This document shows positions 23,008-35,332 of a stretch of DNA of 64,000 nucleotides, piece after piece; position 1 is the first letter of the stretch, and each line of letters starts with the position of its first letter. The stretch lies in contig QZCP01000834.1 in assembly GCA_003956705.1 (NCBI GenBank), positions 325,380 through 389,379 of the forward strand. Direction: 5' to 3'. Source of the DNA: Brevipalpus yothersi. Its lineage: Eukaryota; Arthropoda; Arachnida; Trombidiformes; Tenuipalpidae. The position numbers and the translations under genes are program-made. A model generated the notes under the pieces. That model searched no databases, was not told where the DNA came from, and saw nothing but the letters and a program-made list of their open reading frames with translations.

Positions 23008-26000
23008 TTCACTATATTCGAATTATCATAAACATGATGAAAAAGTTTCTAGATCCATCCAATAGACTATGATTGAGACCTAGTGTTTTTCTCATTTTGA
23101 TCAATGTTTGATTGATATTGATTCATGTTGTCTTCATTTTGATTAACGGTACCAAGGACAATTTTTTGACCTCAACCGTTGGTTTCATTTTGATTTGTGT
23201 TCTTCCAAATTTGACTCATGTATGTTTTCATTTTGCTTTGACTGTATATCATCACATCCTGAAATGAGTGAAAGTGAGTAGCTCAATAGACGAATTTTTT
23301 TTCTGGATCAATAAATACCCAACGCACACATTCACTCCATGTTCATGTCCATTTAGATAAGTATCGGTAAAACTGTATGTTTTTGTACATCAATTCGAGA
23401 ATTTTCAATGGAAATTATCGAATCCAGGAAAAGTTCCCGGAATCTAATATCATTTTTGTGAAATTGTTGTCAATTATGCCGCCAAATAAATTCATTTTCA
23501 AATCTGAAAATACTTCATGAGTCAGAATTCTGAGTTGGAACGGAAATGTCTACTGTCCTTCCCCCAAATGTTGACGCTTCTCTATTGCTGTTGACTAGTC
23601 ATTGGAAAATATCTAGATAACGACAGGAATCGAACAGCATCAATACTATTTGAGGAAGAATGGGGAACCGATTACCACCAGTGTCTTCCGTGGCAATAGT
23701 GAATATTCGAAGAAATCGGAAATCGCTTGTCATGTCCGTTTCTCAGATAAAACTATCTTCAATGAAAGTTATTATGAATCTGGCAAGAGAGGTAAATGAC
23801 CAGTCAAGAATAGGTATGAATAGGTCAGAAAGATTTTATGAAGATAATCAAGTGAAGTTTGGTGAGAAACTCCAGAAAACTGATTGAAGATGGTTCCTAA
23901 AAAAAGCTGACTGGATTGAAGCAATGTAAAAAGCAAATCTTTTTCGTTGGAATAGGTCATACCTCGGCTCGATTCACTCATTCATGTTTCAATTTTGGTA
24001 ATCCACACAGATGTCTATTGAGATGCGTTTGACTAGATATTTAAGCGAAATATTCATATTCCGTCTGAAACACAATTGCTAAACTCACTCAGATGAGTAT
24101 GTTCAAACTATTCTTAGAAAAAACTGTCGCAATTAATTCAACATACCGAGTGGATGATCAAAATTTTTCAGCAAGTTTTCAGGGCTCTTAATAAGGATAG
24201 ATAGAAGAATGATAACTTGGGCATACTTGAAAAATTGATTTTTCTTCCTCTGTTCCATAGCCCAGGGACCGTAGGGTATGTCCTCTAATCAATTTTCTCT
24301 ATTTTCCGGGAGTCAATACAGAGACTTTCATTTGGGGTGCTTATGATGATTGGATCTAGGTATTCTAGCTCCCAAATTTTCGTCTTCTTCGCTCACGGCA
24401 CATGATAAGAGCCTTAAACCTGAAAATTACAAACATAAACTGAACTTCGAAAGACTGAAAAGTGATTTCATCAACCCACAAAAAGGGACAGATTTTGGAG
24501 AAGCAAGATTATCCCCTCAAAGAGTACTCAGATGGTGAATGCAAGCAAAAAATTCGAGGGTGAGTTCCTGACATCCAGAGGATGCACTGGTTCATGCAAA
24601 CTCAGGATCTCAAGAAGGTGGGACATAATTGTCACGAAAATGGGTTCTTTGATTGAGTAAACGGTAGTGGAAGTAAGACTCGAGCCTTACCCTTGTACTA
24701 GAAGTTTTCATAACATCTCTGTATCGGAATCAGAATGGAAATCGATTGTTTTGTCATGATTTTCGTTAATCAATCTCAGTTTTTCATTATAATACAGAAA
24801 CATTAGCTGATGATGGAATTCCGAAGAAGATGAAACTCTTAATGATTGTTTTTGTCACAATTTTCCCTAGGGGATTTGCAAATGAATTTAATTATAGTGG
24901 CATGGGATGGGATGGGAATTTCCGATTTTCTCTCACAGTATGAATAGCCTCTGATGTCTAGCTCCTGGGCAGCTTTGTAAACTGAATTGATTAGAGCATC
25001 TAGAGGCTGATGATAGTTGGTAGTCTGTGGAGGTATAATTTCATGACAAACGTTGGAACTCCTCAGCTTTTCTTTGATCAGTTTTGTGAGAGGTAGAATC
25101 GTCGAGAATCAGGAGCGATTCAGGTGATGCATGAAGTATCAGGACAGATTCAATCTGTTCTAGCATAATTTCTCATCGATAGCATGCAGCATTCATATGC
25201 AGCTACCAAAATTATATTAGAAGGCCAAATAATTTTCGGAACTCTTTTCAAACTTTTGAGTATATGGTGCATGTGTTCATCTACAAATATTTGGACCAAT
25301 ATGAAAAAAGTTAGAATACCTATCAATTCTAACCTCAAGTTTTATTAAGCTCATCCTATCATTCTTCTCTATTGGATGTGTATCTCCACCGCTGGAAGAG
25401 CCTTGAAATCTTCATGTCTCTCTGAATTTTTCCTTGTGATCTCAATGACTTTTCTCACTCACGCTGATATCTATTCTTCCATAAACTCTACAAAACGATC
25501 TCCTCATTTTCATTTTCTCACAAACTCTTACACAACTGGGGAGAGGTTTCAGTACTTTCCTTACCCAAACTCCAAGAGTGGGGCGCCTGGCACATGTGGC
25601 ATAACAGACCTAGCAAACACTTCTCATACTTTTCAAAGACTAATCAATCAAGAAGGCTCAGCCCCAACCGATAATGCGAACTGGAACTCTATGATTCTAT
25701 TCACTCCTCGCTCTAGGAAGAGATTGCGGTATTTCAGGGAAGCAAAAACCTAGAACTTCGCCGGCTAGACACTTTTTCGAGAATTTGAGTTCCCAAAATA
25801 ATTCTGGCTAGTCTATCTGGGATTACCTTGAGAGAAGTTCTACTCAAATCCCAGCCAATTTATGGTAAAGATGGATTTCCTTAAAAAAATGGCTGTTTCT
25901 CAGATTTTTGTCTGTAATTTTTTCTCGAGAACGTAAGCTTTCAGCCCATAACTCTCTTTTACACAGAGCTGACCCCTATTTTTGGGAGCATTTCTGGATC

Positions 26001-26639
26001 ATAAAAGGTACCTGAATGTTCTTATTTACTCGATCATTTAATTTTCTGAGCGTTGACTAGCAAAGAACCACTTTTTACCTCTATTTTCGCTCATCTAAAG
26101 ATAATAACTTAATTAAAGAACTTTATTTTTGAGGCTTATTTCCAATTCTACATAAAGATCCATGCCAGAAAACATGTTTTGGGAAGTTTTTGAGATAAGC
26201 TCCGATCCTCAGGTTACTTTTCCTTTATCTCATGTTTGACAGATCAGGAAGCATTTTCGACTGCAGATTTGGAGTTCCAGCGGGACATTCGGTTGAAATC
26301 GAATAAATAATAGAAATGGGCGAATTTCGGGTATGTTCTCTGTTCCCATGATCCAGATTCGAATACTAGCAAATGAAGCAGATTGAGTGGACATGATCTT
26401 CTTCTTCGGCAGCTCTGTTATCTCTGGTACTGAGCGAACATACATCTGTATCTGCTCGCTCTTCTCGGAATATGAAAAATTTGAAACATATCTCGGATGT
26501 AATTCAGAACATCAACGTGATGAAGGCATCATAATTTGCAGTGCCCTTCTTATTTCCTTTCCTATTGTATTTGTAAGGCTTGATGTATCAGAACACCTCT
26601 AACCGAAGCGAGCCCGAGACCCATGGATGTGGAACCCCA
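23008..26639. repeat. Duplicated spacer between receptor copies 2 and 3
   Basis: 23250-24000 and 24320-25970 repeat the spacer of copy 1 in the same order, offset by about 4.9 kb. A 125-codon plus-strand frame at 25376-25753 (reading DLANTSHTFQRLINQ, then PRSRKRLRYF) has a broken counterpart at 20431-20830. It is probably part of an older duplicated gene, and I do not recognise it. The piece 23011-23245 is specific to this copy and holds nothing identifiable. Confidence 0.65.
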
Positions 26640-28578
26640 CTAAGTATCGTCTCTTGACTGGGTGGAGGCATTCTTCGTATCGGAGTGTTCTTTTCCTCTC
26701 TTGATCGTTTCTTCTAGTGTTGATGTTCGAGATGCTCGAAAACCTTTATCACGAGCCGATACTGAAAATTCTACCGGCAAAGAGGAAATACCGGATAGAT
26801 TCGATTGTGTTAAGGATGAGGTGGAAGATTCAATCGTTGAGCCTTGAGGAGCTGATAGGTGGAATGGAAATTGATGAAATTATGGTTGAAATTATCAAAT
26901 TTTTAACCGTCAACGATTACCTGTATTATATTGGGACAGTTTTCGAACTCCAAATATGAGCAGAAGAGCGATCAGGATGAGAATGATGAGCCAAGAGATC
27001 AGTTTATAATCTAATGGTGACTCACCCGTGTATTTTAAATTGAGTCGAACAACACTATTTTCAATTATTTCATTATTTATCACCAGAAATAGCTCAATAT
27101 TCCCAGCTGCCCAATTGGCTAGTGTGCTATTAGGGGGCTGGAAAACTGCTTCATGGTCATGGATGGAGACAGGTTTGATCTCATTTTCATCTGGGGCCAA
27201 GATATGAACTTTCATGAACGTGTTCGTTAGACGTACACCTTTGACACATACCTCAAGGGTACCATTATTTTCACTTATCTTCATTGTGGAGACACATTCC
27301 TTGAATGACTCTTGGAAACTGCTTGGGATGCATTTTTCACCATCCCAGGAGCACTGTGAAGGATCAGCTAAACGGCAGCCATAACAATCGTTCATCAGGT
27401 GGCATATTGCGACAAAATTAGATTTAAACTCGAAAATTTCATATTCATTAATAAAATCCCTGAAAGCGGTATGAACACCCAGTCTTCCAAGATGTACGAA
27501 GGGAGAAAGTTGATAGGATGGAGAAAAACTTTCTGAGCATACCGCAGTGCGAGATCCATTTCTTCCATCTTGAACATTGCAGCCCGTAACAATATGAGCC
27601 GAATAGGGGATGTCAGGAATGATAAGATACCACGTTTCTTCATCCAAGAGAGTGAACACGAACGCTCGCAGCTTATATGGGTATCGTATCATGATGGGAT
27701 ACAGCAAATAATTTCTTTTCAATAAAGATTTGAATTGGAGTGAGTGAGTGGGATGAAGTGGATATGATGTATTCCCTCGTTCAACAGCTTTGATTATGCT
27801 CGGTATGGAGTAAACATAAATCTGTATCTGCTTGCTTTCCTTGTTCTGTATCAGGAAGAATCTCTCATTTTTACATGTTTGAAAGCTACTAGCGAAATGT
27901 CCTGTAGTGTGGTCCTGTTGTAATTTTATTGAGATTTTCCCTGATTTTGTGGTGTCTAATGTGGAGAAAATGATTATGATTCATGTGTTTCAAGTTATAT
28001 CATTAAAGAGTAAATGTACCATTGTTAGTATAGAAGAACTTTAGAACATTTCTCTCTTCAATCAATAGTAAAATCACCGATGATTCAGCATCTGATACTT
28101 CGTCTACATATCCACCAAAATCCTTCAATTCGAACCCATTGACGAAAGTATTATTCCTAGTAAATACAAGACATATCTCGGATAAAGTAACCCTTACAGT
28201 ATGGACGTCACCAAAATATCCTGGACATTTCTCCTCTTGTATTTCTCTTGATTTGTGAGACTTGACATAATAAGCAGCTTTTTCCTTCTGTATTTCAGAC
28301 CAGAAGTAATACTTTTCCCCTTTCTCCATTACTAAGCCTTGAAGACGACCGAAGGGTATGATGCCTCCTGTATCAAATTTCCGACAGTCTTCGATTCCAA
28401 TCAAGCTATTAGGTCGGAAAAAATAACAGTTCCCAACTGAGTGAAAGAACAATCCATATTGACCACATTCCTCGAATGCGAAGCTTTCGAGAGAACTAAA
28501 TAAGTTTAACAAGTTGAACAAGATGAGGAGGAATTTCCCTACATCATTTTGAGCATATCCAAGCTTCGAAATTAACAT
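26640..28578 (-). CDS. PSI/IPT-like single-pass membrane protein, copy 3
   Basis: Exons 28578-28020, 27955-26921 and 26851-26640, with introns of 64 and 69 bp, both phase 1 and GT..AG, give 601 aa. Signal peptide (LGYAQND..., then a Leu/Phe-rich core) followed by the family's ESFAFEECGQYGLFF start of the mature part. The PSI-like module is CYGCRLADPSQCSWDGEKC. An IPT-like segment with CVKGVRLTN and a transmembrane helix (LISWLIILILIALLLIF) follow. The cytoplasmic tail exon is 212 nt, like those of copies 2 and 4, starting APQGSTIESS and containing SARDKGFRASRTSTLEET. No lesion was found in any exon. Function unknown; the tail is Ser/Thr-rich and could be phosphorylated (inference). Confidence 0.87.
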
Positions 28579-30130
28579 CAGAGTTCAATCATCCAAGCTG
28601 TTTATAACCCATCATCACAAATACATTTGATGAATTTTAAACTTAAATAATATCAGATAAAATAAATTATAACATTTCGAAACAATTGGAAGTGAGCAGC
28701 TCAATCGATGAATTTTCTAATGATAAATAAACACCCAACTCATACCCATACATTTACTCCAATCTTGAACCAATCTTGAATCTTGGACGCAAATTATCGA
28801 ATCCAAGAAAACTTGTCGAAATCTAATAATAATATCATTGTTGCAAAATTTCCATCAATAATACTGCAATAATAGCGCCAAATAAATTCATTTTCAAATC
28901 TAAAAGACTTCAAAAGTCAGAATTCTGAGTTGGAATGGAAATGTTTTTCTGTTTTCTTCCCAGATATGGACGCTTTCCTATTTGTGTTGACTAGCCGTCT
29001 AAAAATATGTAGATAACGATAGAAATCGAATAGCATCGACACTATTTGAGAAGAAAATGGGGAACTGATTAACATCAGTGACTTTCATGGTAACAATAAA
29101 TATTGGAAGAAATCGAAAATTGCTTCGTGCCGATTTGTAGTTTAAAACTATCTTCAATGAAAGTTCCCATGGAACTGAAAAAGAGGAAAATGAGGACACA
29201 AAAGTAGGCATGGAATAGGTCAGATAGATTTTACGGAGATAATCAGATGAGATCGGCGAGAAAGTCCAGATAACCGAAGGTAAATGGCTTCTTGAAGGAG
29301 AAAAAAAGCTGACCAGATTGAAACAATGTAGTATCCGAGTCTCTCTGGTCCCATCATGGTTAATCACTTAGCTGGATTCCCTCATTCATGTTCCAATTTT
29401 GGTAATCAAAATTCACAACACAGATGTCTATTCGAATGCGTTGGACTAGATATTTCAACGAAATATTCCGATTTCATCTGGAACACAATCGCTTTCAAAA
29501 CCTACTATGGGGGTGAATTGGTTAGGCCCGAGATTTTCACTTGAATAATGATGGTGTAGAACCGATGTTCAAAAAAACAGTCCACAAAGGATCTTCTATC
29601 AAGTATGAGATACATGAGCACCAAATGCCTTCTGGTGTATTTGAAACCATGAGGCAAGCTTTTCATAGGGGTGAAGCTCAATGGAAACTAGTGGGAAATA
29701 TATTCATGAGAAGATCGGACGCAGTTTCCGAGAGGAAGATTGACTTCAGATCTATAGAAATAGAATGAAAGGTTTCGGAATCATTGCTAAGGATTTTGAA
29801 GTTTTTATGGATGTGAGGAGAGATTTAAACTATCTGACAGGCGTACAAGCAATTATCGATGAGGTGCAGTGATCAGACTCTGATCCAATACTCTTGTACC
29901 AAAAAGCAGGCTGAGAACTTGTCCATAGGACTGGCGATTGCTACATCCACTCAGATCAATATGTTCAAACAATTTTGAGAAAGCACTGTCACAATTAATT
30001 CAACATACCGAGTGGATGATCAAAATTTTCAGTTAGTTTTCAGGGCTCTTAATAAGGATAGATAGAAGAATGGTAACTTGGGCATACTTGGAAAATTGAT
30101 TTTTCTTCTTCTGTTCCATGAGTAGTGTGA
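28579..30130. repeat. Duplicated 5' flank of copy 3 and decayed coding relic
   Basis: 28640-29260 repeats the 5' flank of copies 1, 2 and 5. 29436-29768 holds a plus-strand relic with KYEIHEHQMPSGVFETMRQA, with stop codons upstream; the same relic at 18907-19161 is broken differently. 29940-30110 repeats 24080-24240. I see no intact gene. Confidence 0.65.
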
Positions 30131-30179
30131 GTACTACATTACGAGGACTCTAAATAAACTAATTAAAAACTTTTCCCCC

Positions 30180-30610
30180 CTAAATCTGATCTATTTATCC
30201 CCCCTCCTATATTTTTCGGCTCTCATTCCAAACTCCACTCCCCTCTCGAAAACTAGTTTCGCTCTTCTCTCTTCTCTCTTTCTCTCTCTCTCTCTCTATC
30301 AATCCCAATCAATTCGATTCCTTTCTCCCTCTTTCTTTCCCCTCTCTCGACTCACTCTCTTTCTATCGCCGCAACCTCTTCGTGCTCAAGCGTTTGGGAG
30401 TTGGTCCACTCTCTCTTGCTGACCACTCTCTCTTTCTTCCTCCGCTTTGGCTTGCAGCCCGGCTCTCTCTCACACACAAACATACATACTTTTTCTCTCT
30501 CTTTTCCTAACTGACCGGCTTGGGCCTCCGGTCAAAGTCCACTTTCTCTCTCTCTAACACACACTCTCTTCCGGGTTCTTTCACCCTATCTCTTTCTCTT
30601 TCTAACTTTG
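30180..30610. repeat. Pyrimidine-rich tract
   Basis: About 400 bases strongly biased to C and T on the plus strand, with repeated ctctctctct and tttctctctc blocks. It includes a short perfect hairpin, TGACCGG(9 nt)CCGGTCA, near 30513-30535. It could be LTR or regulatory sequence of an unidentified element. On the minus strand it is a purine tract just downstream of the 149-codon ORF. Confidence 0.5.
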
Positions 30611-30719
30611 CGCGAATTAAGAAAAATTAAAATTAAGAAGGCACAAGAGAAGTATCATTTGGGAGGAGATACAGAAATTATAAAAAAAGATATAAAAAGG
30701 GTACAAAAAGGATATAAAA

Positions 30720-31169
30720 TCAATATACAGGATGAGCATAGTCCTCTGCTCTTATACCAGTGGCATCCATAACCTGGCCAATGTACTCGATATCGATGGC
30801 TTTATGGGCATCAAAGAAAGTTATCATATTGGCCGCTTCCATGGCGAATACCCGGGCCCGATCGACGATGGGCATCTCGATTTCCCTGACCGCGGCGGCT
30901 TTCTCTTCTTCTGGGAGAGGGTTTCCAGTAAAAGGATCTAGCCAATTTACGAATCGGCTCATCCTATCCCGACACTTTTTGGCCGAGACACCTTCTTTCA
31001 ACTTGGCCTTAGTAGCGTCGTCCAAAGGTCTCAAGCCCATCTCGAACCATTCGGTGTCGTTGGTATAGGAGATTGCGACTTTTTTGAAAACTAGATCGCG
31101 ACGTTTGATGATGGTTTTGGGTTTGAGGCTAAGGGGTTTGGCTTTCACTGAGCGAAGAGTAGGGGCCAT
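30720..31169 (-). CDS. Orphan 149-aa protein, unrecognised
   Basis: Single uninterrupted minus-strand frame, ATG at 31169, stop at 30720. The protein starts with a Lys/Arg-rich stretch (MAPTLRSVKAKPLSLKPK), followed by a mostly helical charged region containing VSAKKCRDRMSRFVNWLDP and PEEEKAAAVREIEMP, and ends DYAHPVY. There is no signal peptide or membrane segment. Its base composition is clearly more GC-rich than the flanks. On the minus strand, two CCAAT-type boxes (ATTGG) lie 100-220 bp upstream, and a purine-rich tract follows it. It could be a protein of an unidentified mobile element or of viral ancestry, or a recent single-exon gene. I do not recognise the family. Confidence 0.45.
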   Translation of the reverse strand: MAPTLRSVKAKPLSLKPKTIIKRRDLVFKKVAISYTNDTEWFEMGLRPLDDATKAKLKEGVSAKKCRDRMSRFVNWLDPFTGNPLPEEEKAAAVREIEMPIVDRARVFAMEAANMITFFDAHKAIDIEYIGQVMDATGIRAEDYAHPVY

Positions 31170-32592
31170 GATAATAAATTAAAGATTTAATAAGGTACTA
31201 GGAGAGATATTGTGAGGGAGATATGGTAGAACGAAAGTGACCTGAACCTTCTAAACTGACCATCTTAAATACGTTTTCTTAGCCAATCAGAACCGTTCCC
31301 TAGAGACGGATGTGACGAGAACTCAGAGTTAGCACGAATTTTGTGCTTTCTTAAGGCGGTGTTTGCTTCACTAACCAATCAGAATCATGGTACCTTTGAC
31401 CAGTATTACGAGTAACAAGAACCAATGTTAGAGTATACCAGCGTTAAAGCATACCAGAACTCAAGAACCAATGTTGAAGCATATGAAAATGCGAAAAAAT
31501 GACTAAGTCCGAACTTCTGCCAATTAGTTGGAGCCGAGTGAGCGAAGCGGCGACTAATTGTTCACTCCTGTTCATCCTTGTGCGCACTGAGTCTCATCAA
31601 TGACTTGACCAATTTCAATGAAATTTTTCACACATTGTCATTGATGACTAAGGATGTGCAGGAGATAAATTTCTCAAAATACACTTTAACAGTGGAGATA
31701 TAGGGGTCAAAGGTCAAATGACTAACTTTTTAACCTTGAGATTTTGAGAAAGTCAGATGAAAGACTTTTTCTGGTAGATCTTGATGTGTACTTCACGAAT
31801 ATGTATATATATTTGAGCTTGATCCGGTATTTTTTCAGTTATTGATGATCAAATTATCAATTGAAGTCAAATGTCATCATTCTTTGCTCGTGTTTTTGAT
31901 CATGTTTTGAATCAAATCTTCATTCAATTAATGCCCCCAACTTATGCAAACTCAAATAACTTCATTTGATGTGTTTTGTTCCTGTTTTTATGAAAATATA
32001 AGCAATTCATCAATTGTGCTTCCCATGTTTTGTTTACTTTGAATACTCACTCGATTGTTGACTTCTATCAAATTGCAACTTGTAGTTCACATATCCATCC
32101 AAGCTGAAAACATACAATAAGTAAGTGTCATTCATTTAATTCCAAATTACTCGTGATTGATCGGAATTTCCCATGCTGACAGCGTGTTTTTTGTCAATCC
32201 ATTATTCTTCAGATATAATTAGGTCTCAACTCCGATTGTATTAATCAAAGTTTCCAGTACCCTAATCAGTGCTAATAGTGTTGTCATACATAATTAGTTA
32301 GTTATTTTGGATGAATTATTAAAATTTTGCTTTTAACTGATGATGTTTTTTCAATTATATCTATTCACACAGGAACATTTAGAGCCCAAATCCGATTGTT
32401 TTGATTATTATTGCACTCTTTCAAACGCAAAAGTTTGAAAAATCATATTTTCCACCATAACATTTTTTTATCAACATCTAATTTTCTGGATTGGTTACGT
32501 ACTCATATGACTCAAATTGGTTTCTCTGCAATCATACTAATCGAAATTATTGGCTCCAATTATAGAAAAACTCTATTTCTGAACTACTGATA
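31170..32592. other. Intergenic repeat-like sequence with hairpin
   Basis: No coding region. A 10-bp stem with one G-T wobble (CAATTAGTTG at 31521-31530 pairing with CGACTAATTG at 31551-31560, 20-nt loop) is followed by text of interspersed-repeat style (ggggtcaaaggtcaaatgac). AACCAATGTT is repeated at 31421 and 31461. Confidence 0.4.
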
Positions 32593-35250
32593 GTGCTGCA
32601 AGATTTTTATAATCTTTTATCATCATCTTTTGTCAAAATTCTGGATTGTATCCTGTACCACCAAGAGGAGCCTAGTTTTTTGTTACTTGAGCTGGAAAAA
32701 GCTCAAGATGATGAGGAAAATTTCAATCTTTTTCTGCTCAATTCGGAATCAATTGATGGTCTCTGCTACAAACGAGAAGGTCTTCTCATCTCTTCTTTTT
32801 GCTCCGATCAATTGCATTGTCCGCTCTATTTCGGATTTGAATCAGATTCTGGGTGGAAAGTCTGTGGACGGCCTAAGCATATGCAAGCAAAACGGTTCCT
32901 ACCCTCAACCGAGTCACTATTAGGATGATGATAGTTGGCGTGATGAGTTGGGATGATAAGGAGAAGGAGGATGAGACCAGGAGAGCATCTTTTCTTTTCC
33001 AGGGCAAGATGCGAGATGTAGAAGCGATTCGAGGAAAGTATGATTCTTTATTTATAGAGAAAGGTGGTGGGGTTACATTTAGAAATTAAAGAATAATTGA
33101 TAGATATTGTAGCCTTCCAAGCCATTACTCAGATCAATTATAAGAATGATATGAAAAGGTGAGAATATTATCTAAAAGGAAAAGTTATTAATAAACAAGG
33201 TAATGAAAGAATCGAGATCCAAAGGCGTAATTAACTGAGAGACAGTAAGATTCAGAGTTAGCTAAAGAGAAAAATTTGTCCGATTGAATTTTATCATAAA
33301 TATTTGTTTTATCCTTTCTTTGGATACTTTCTTGGCTCTCCTTTCTTTGTAACATTTTTTCTTTCCATGTTAGCTTCATATTCTGGCCCCGATAATCTTT
33401 GCATTGAATTTTCCCAATCGTCCGGTAGAATTGGAGGATACTTGATGCAACATGATCCATAATGTGTCCTTACTTCTTGAATGTTACCAACTCTTTGTCC
33501 ACATGGGCAATGTCTTGGGTTAATCATGTGCGTTTGCTTGAAATGTGATGAGATGCTCTGCGTTAACGGCTCCGAACAAATGCAGAAAGGAAATTGTATC
33601 CGTTGTTTTCCTTTGATCAGCTCAACCACTGAATCTATATACATGTATAAAGTGAATCCATCACCGTCAAAACTGGTGGCAGGCCAAGAGAGAGAGAGAT
33701 CTCTCTCTCTCTCTCCTGATCTCTTGGATGAGAAGGGCCTGAGAAGAGGAGAGCGAAGAATAAGCTGAAGAAAGCAAGGAGAAGCTCGCTTGCTTAGATG
33801 GGCAACTTGCAAATGGGCAACATCAATAAAAGTGGCCCTCAGGAGTGTGTGAAGTGGACTCGGAAGTAGCCTTTGGACTCGACCAGCTTTGCCATTGGTG
33901 AACCTCTGATTCGACCTTTTTGGGCTTTTTGGGCCCAGCATCCGATGACATCATCTACCTCTTCTTGTGAGGAGAACAGGGCAATGAAAAATGAAAAATG
34001 ATTATCCAGGTCTGATGACTCCAGCTGTTTGTCGACTCATCTAGTGTGTGTCAACAAAATGAGGTAAAAAAAGAGAGGGAATATGGAAAACTCTCAATCC
34101 CCGGACCTGCCAATGAGCCATTTGATATGATTTCCATTGATACACTTTGTGGGCTTGAGGGTTATGGATCTAAACAAAAATATCTTCATCTAACAATTGA
34201 TAATTTTTCTCGATTCATTTGGATTTTCTCCTTTAGAACTCAGAACTCTCAAGATTTTGGACGACTGATAGAACTCGTACTCATGATTGGAAAACCAAAA
34301 CTTATTCTAGCTGACAATTTTCCCAGCATTCGATCTCATTCATTGCCATCTTATCTCACCTCTCATGACATTAAAATTGAATTCATCTCACCGGATTGTC
34401 ATCGAGTAATGGTATGATAGAGAGAGCAAATCTAACTTTAACTGATCGTATCAGATCTAGGTTGAATGAAAATGAAGGAAAAAATCATGAGCCTTATTAG
34501 CTGGAGAATGTGTGCATGATTACAACGATACTGTTCATGATTCCACAGAATATTCACCTAGTTTCCTTCTTACCGATCAATCTACATTCGAGTCTAATCT
34601 TAATGAAAAAATAAATCTCTCTCAAGCTTGTGAGCAAGCGAAGTTGAGTAGCCAAAAGAATCATGAAGTCAACAAAAAATATTATGATCGGAAGCACAAA
34701 AACCAAATTTCAGAGTAGGTGATCAAGTAGTGATTCGAAACCCTAGAATCGGAAAACTTGAGCCGAAATTCCTTGGACCATTCAAAATACTGGAAAAACT
34801 ATCTGAGAATTCATATCGTTTCGATATTCCAAGAAGTATGAGAGGGCATTAAATAATGTTCTCAATGCTCGTCAAATGTCACCATTCAAGACTATCAAAC
34901 AGTAACTATGTGATCTTCTGATGGATTGTGTTTTCATGAAATTTTGTAATACTGAAATGAATTTTGTATCTCTTATATTGTATCGTTCATCATATACCTT
35001 ATGTACTTCGAGCAACTGCGCCAACGCTGAGAAGGAGAGATGTAAAGAATTTCTCTCCTTTACTTCTTCTTCTCCTTTTTCGCCTTCGGCCTACGATCCC
35101 AGGCCAATTCCAAGAAAACTTTGCGCACCAAAAATCGAAATCATGGGACAAAGAGCCCGACATAAAACCAGTAGCATCCACTAACAGAATGGCAGTTCAT
35201 ATTGAATTTTCAACGAACACAGTTGCTTGCCTCTCCCATCTTCAGTTATT
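32593..35250 (+). mobile_element. Second Ty3/gypsy fragment (integrase region and 3' part), interrupted
   Basis: Plus-strand relic of the same family as 9.5-13.2 kb. It begins near the end of RNase H/tether (QDDEENFN... DGLCYKREG), breaks off near 32.81 kb and resumes at about 34.0 kb with SSVCQQNEV, the end of the integrase zinc region. The integrase core follows at 34046-34417 (SIDTLCGLEGYGSKQKY, FSRFIWIF), then a broken C-terminal segment to about 34860 and the shared 3' part to about 35200. The core here is better preserved than in the first copy but still has stops. It lacks gag and RT. Confidence 0.8.
32815..33995. other. 1.2-kb insertion inside the second gypsy fragment, with a Cys/His ORF
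   Basis: Sequence present here but absent between the same integrase positions of the first gypsy copy. The longest frame is on the minus strand, 33941-33309 (210 codons). Its second half reads FPFCICSEPLTQSISSHFK, then a His, then a C-x-C..H..C cluster (HCPCGQRVGN), resembling two irregular zinc-binding units. It crosses a GAGAGA/TCTCTC stretch, which weakens it. No recognised family. Confidence 0.4.
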
Positions 35251-35332
35251 GATAAAAATATCGATTCAATTTCAACTATTTCAAATCATAATGATCATGA
35301 TTTCAGTTTTGTAGTTAGTTAGTTCCTGACAA

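Noticed and set aside
25376..25753. 125-codon plus-strand frame as a real gene
   Set aside because: Its duplicate at 20431-20830 is broken by stops, there is no recognised domain, and it lies in duplicated spacer. Recorded as a relic only.
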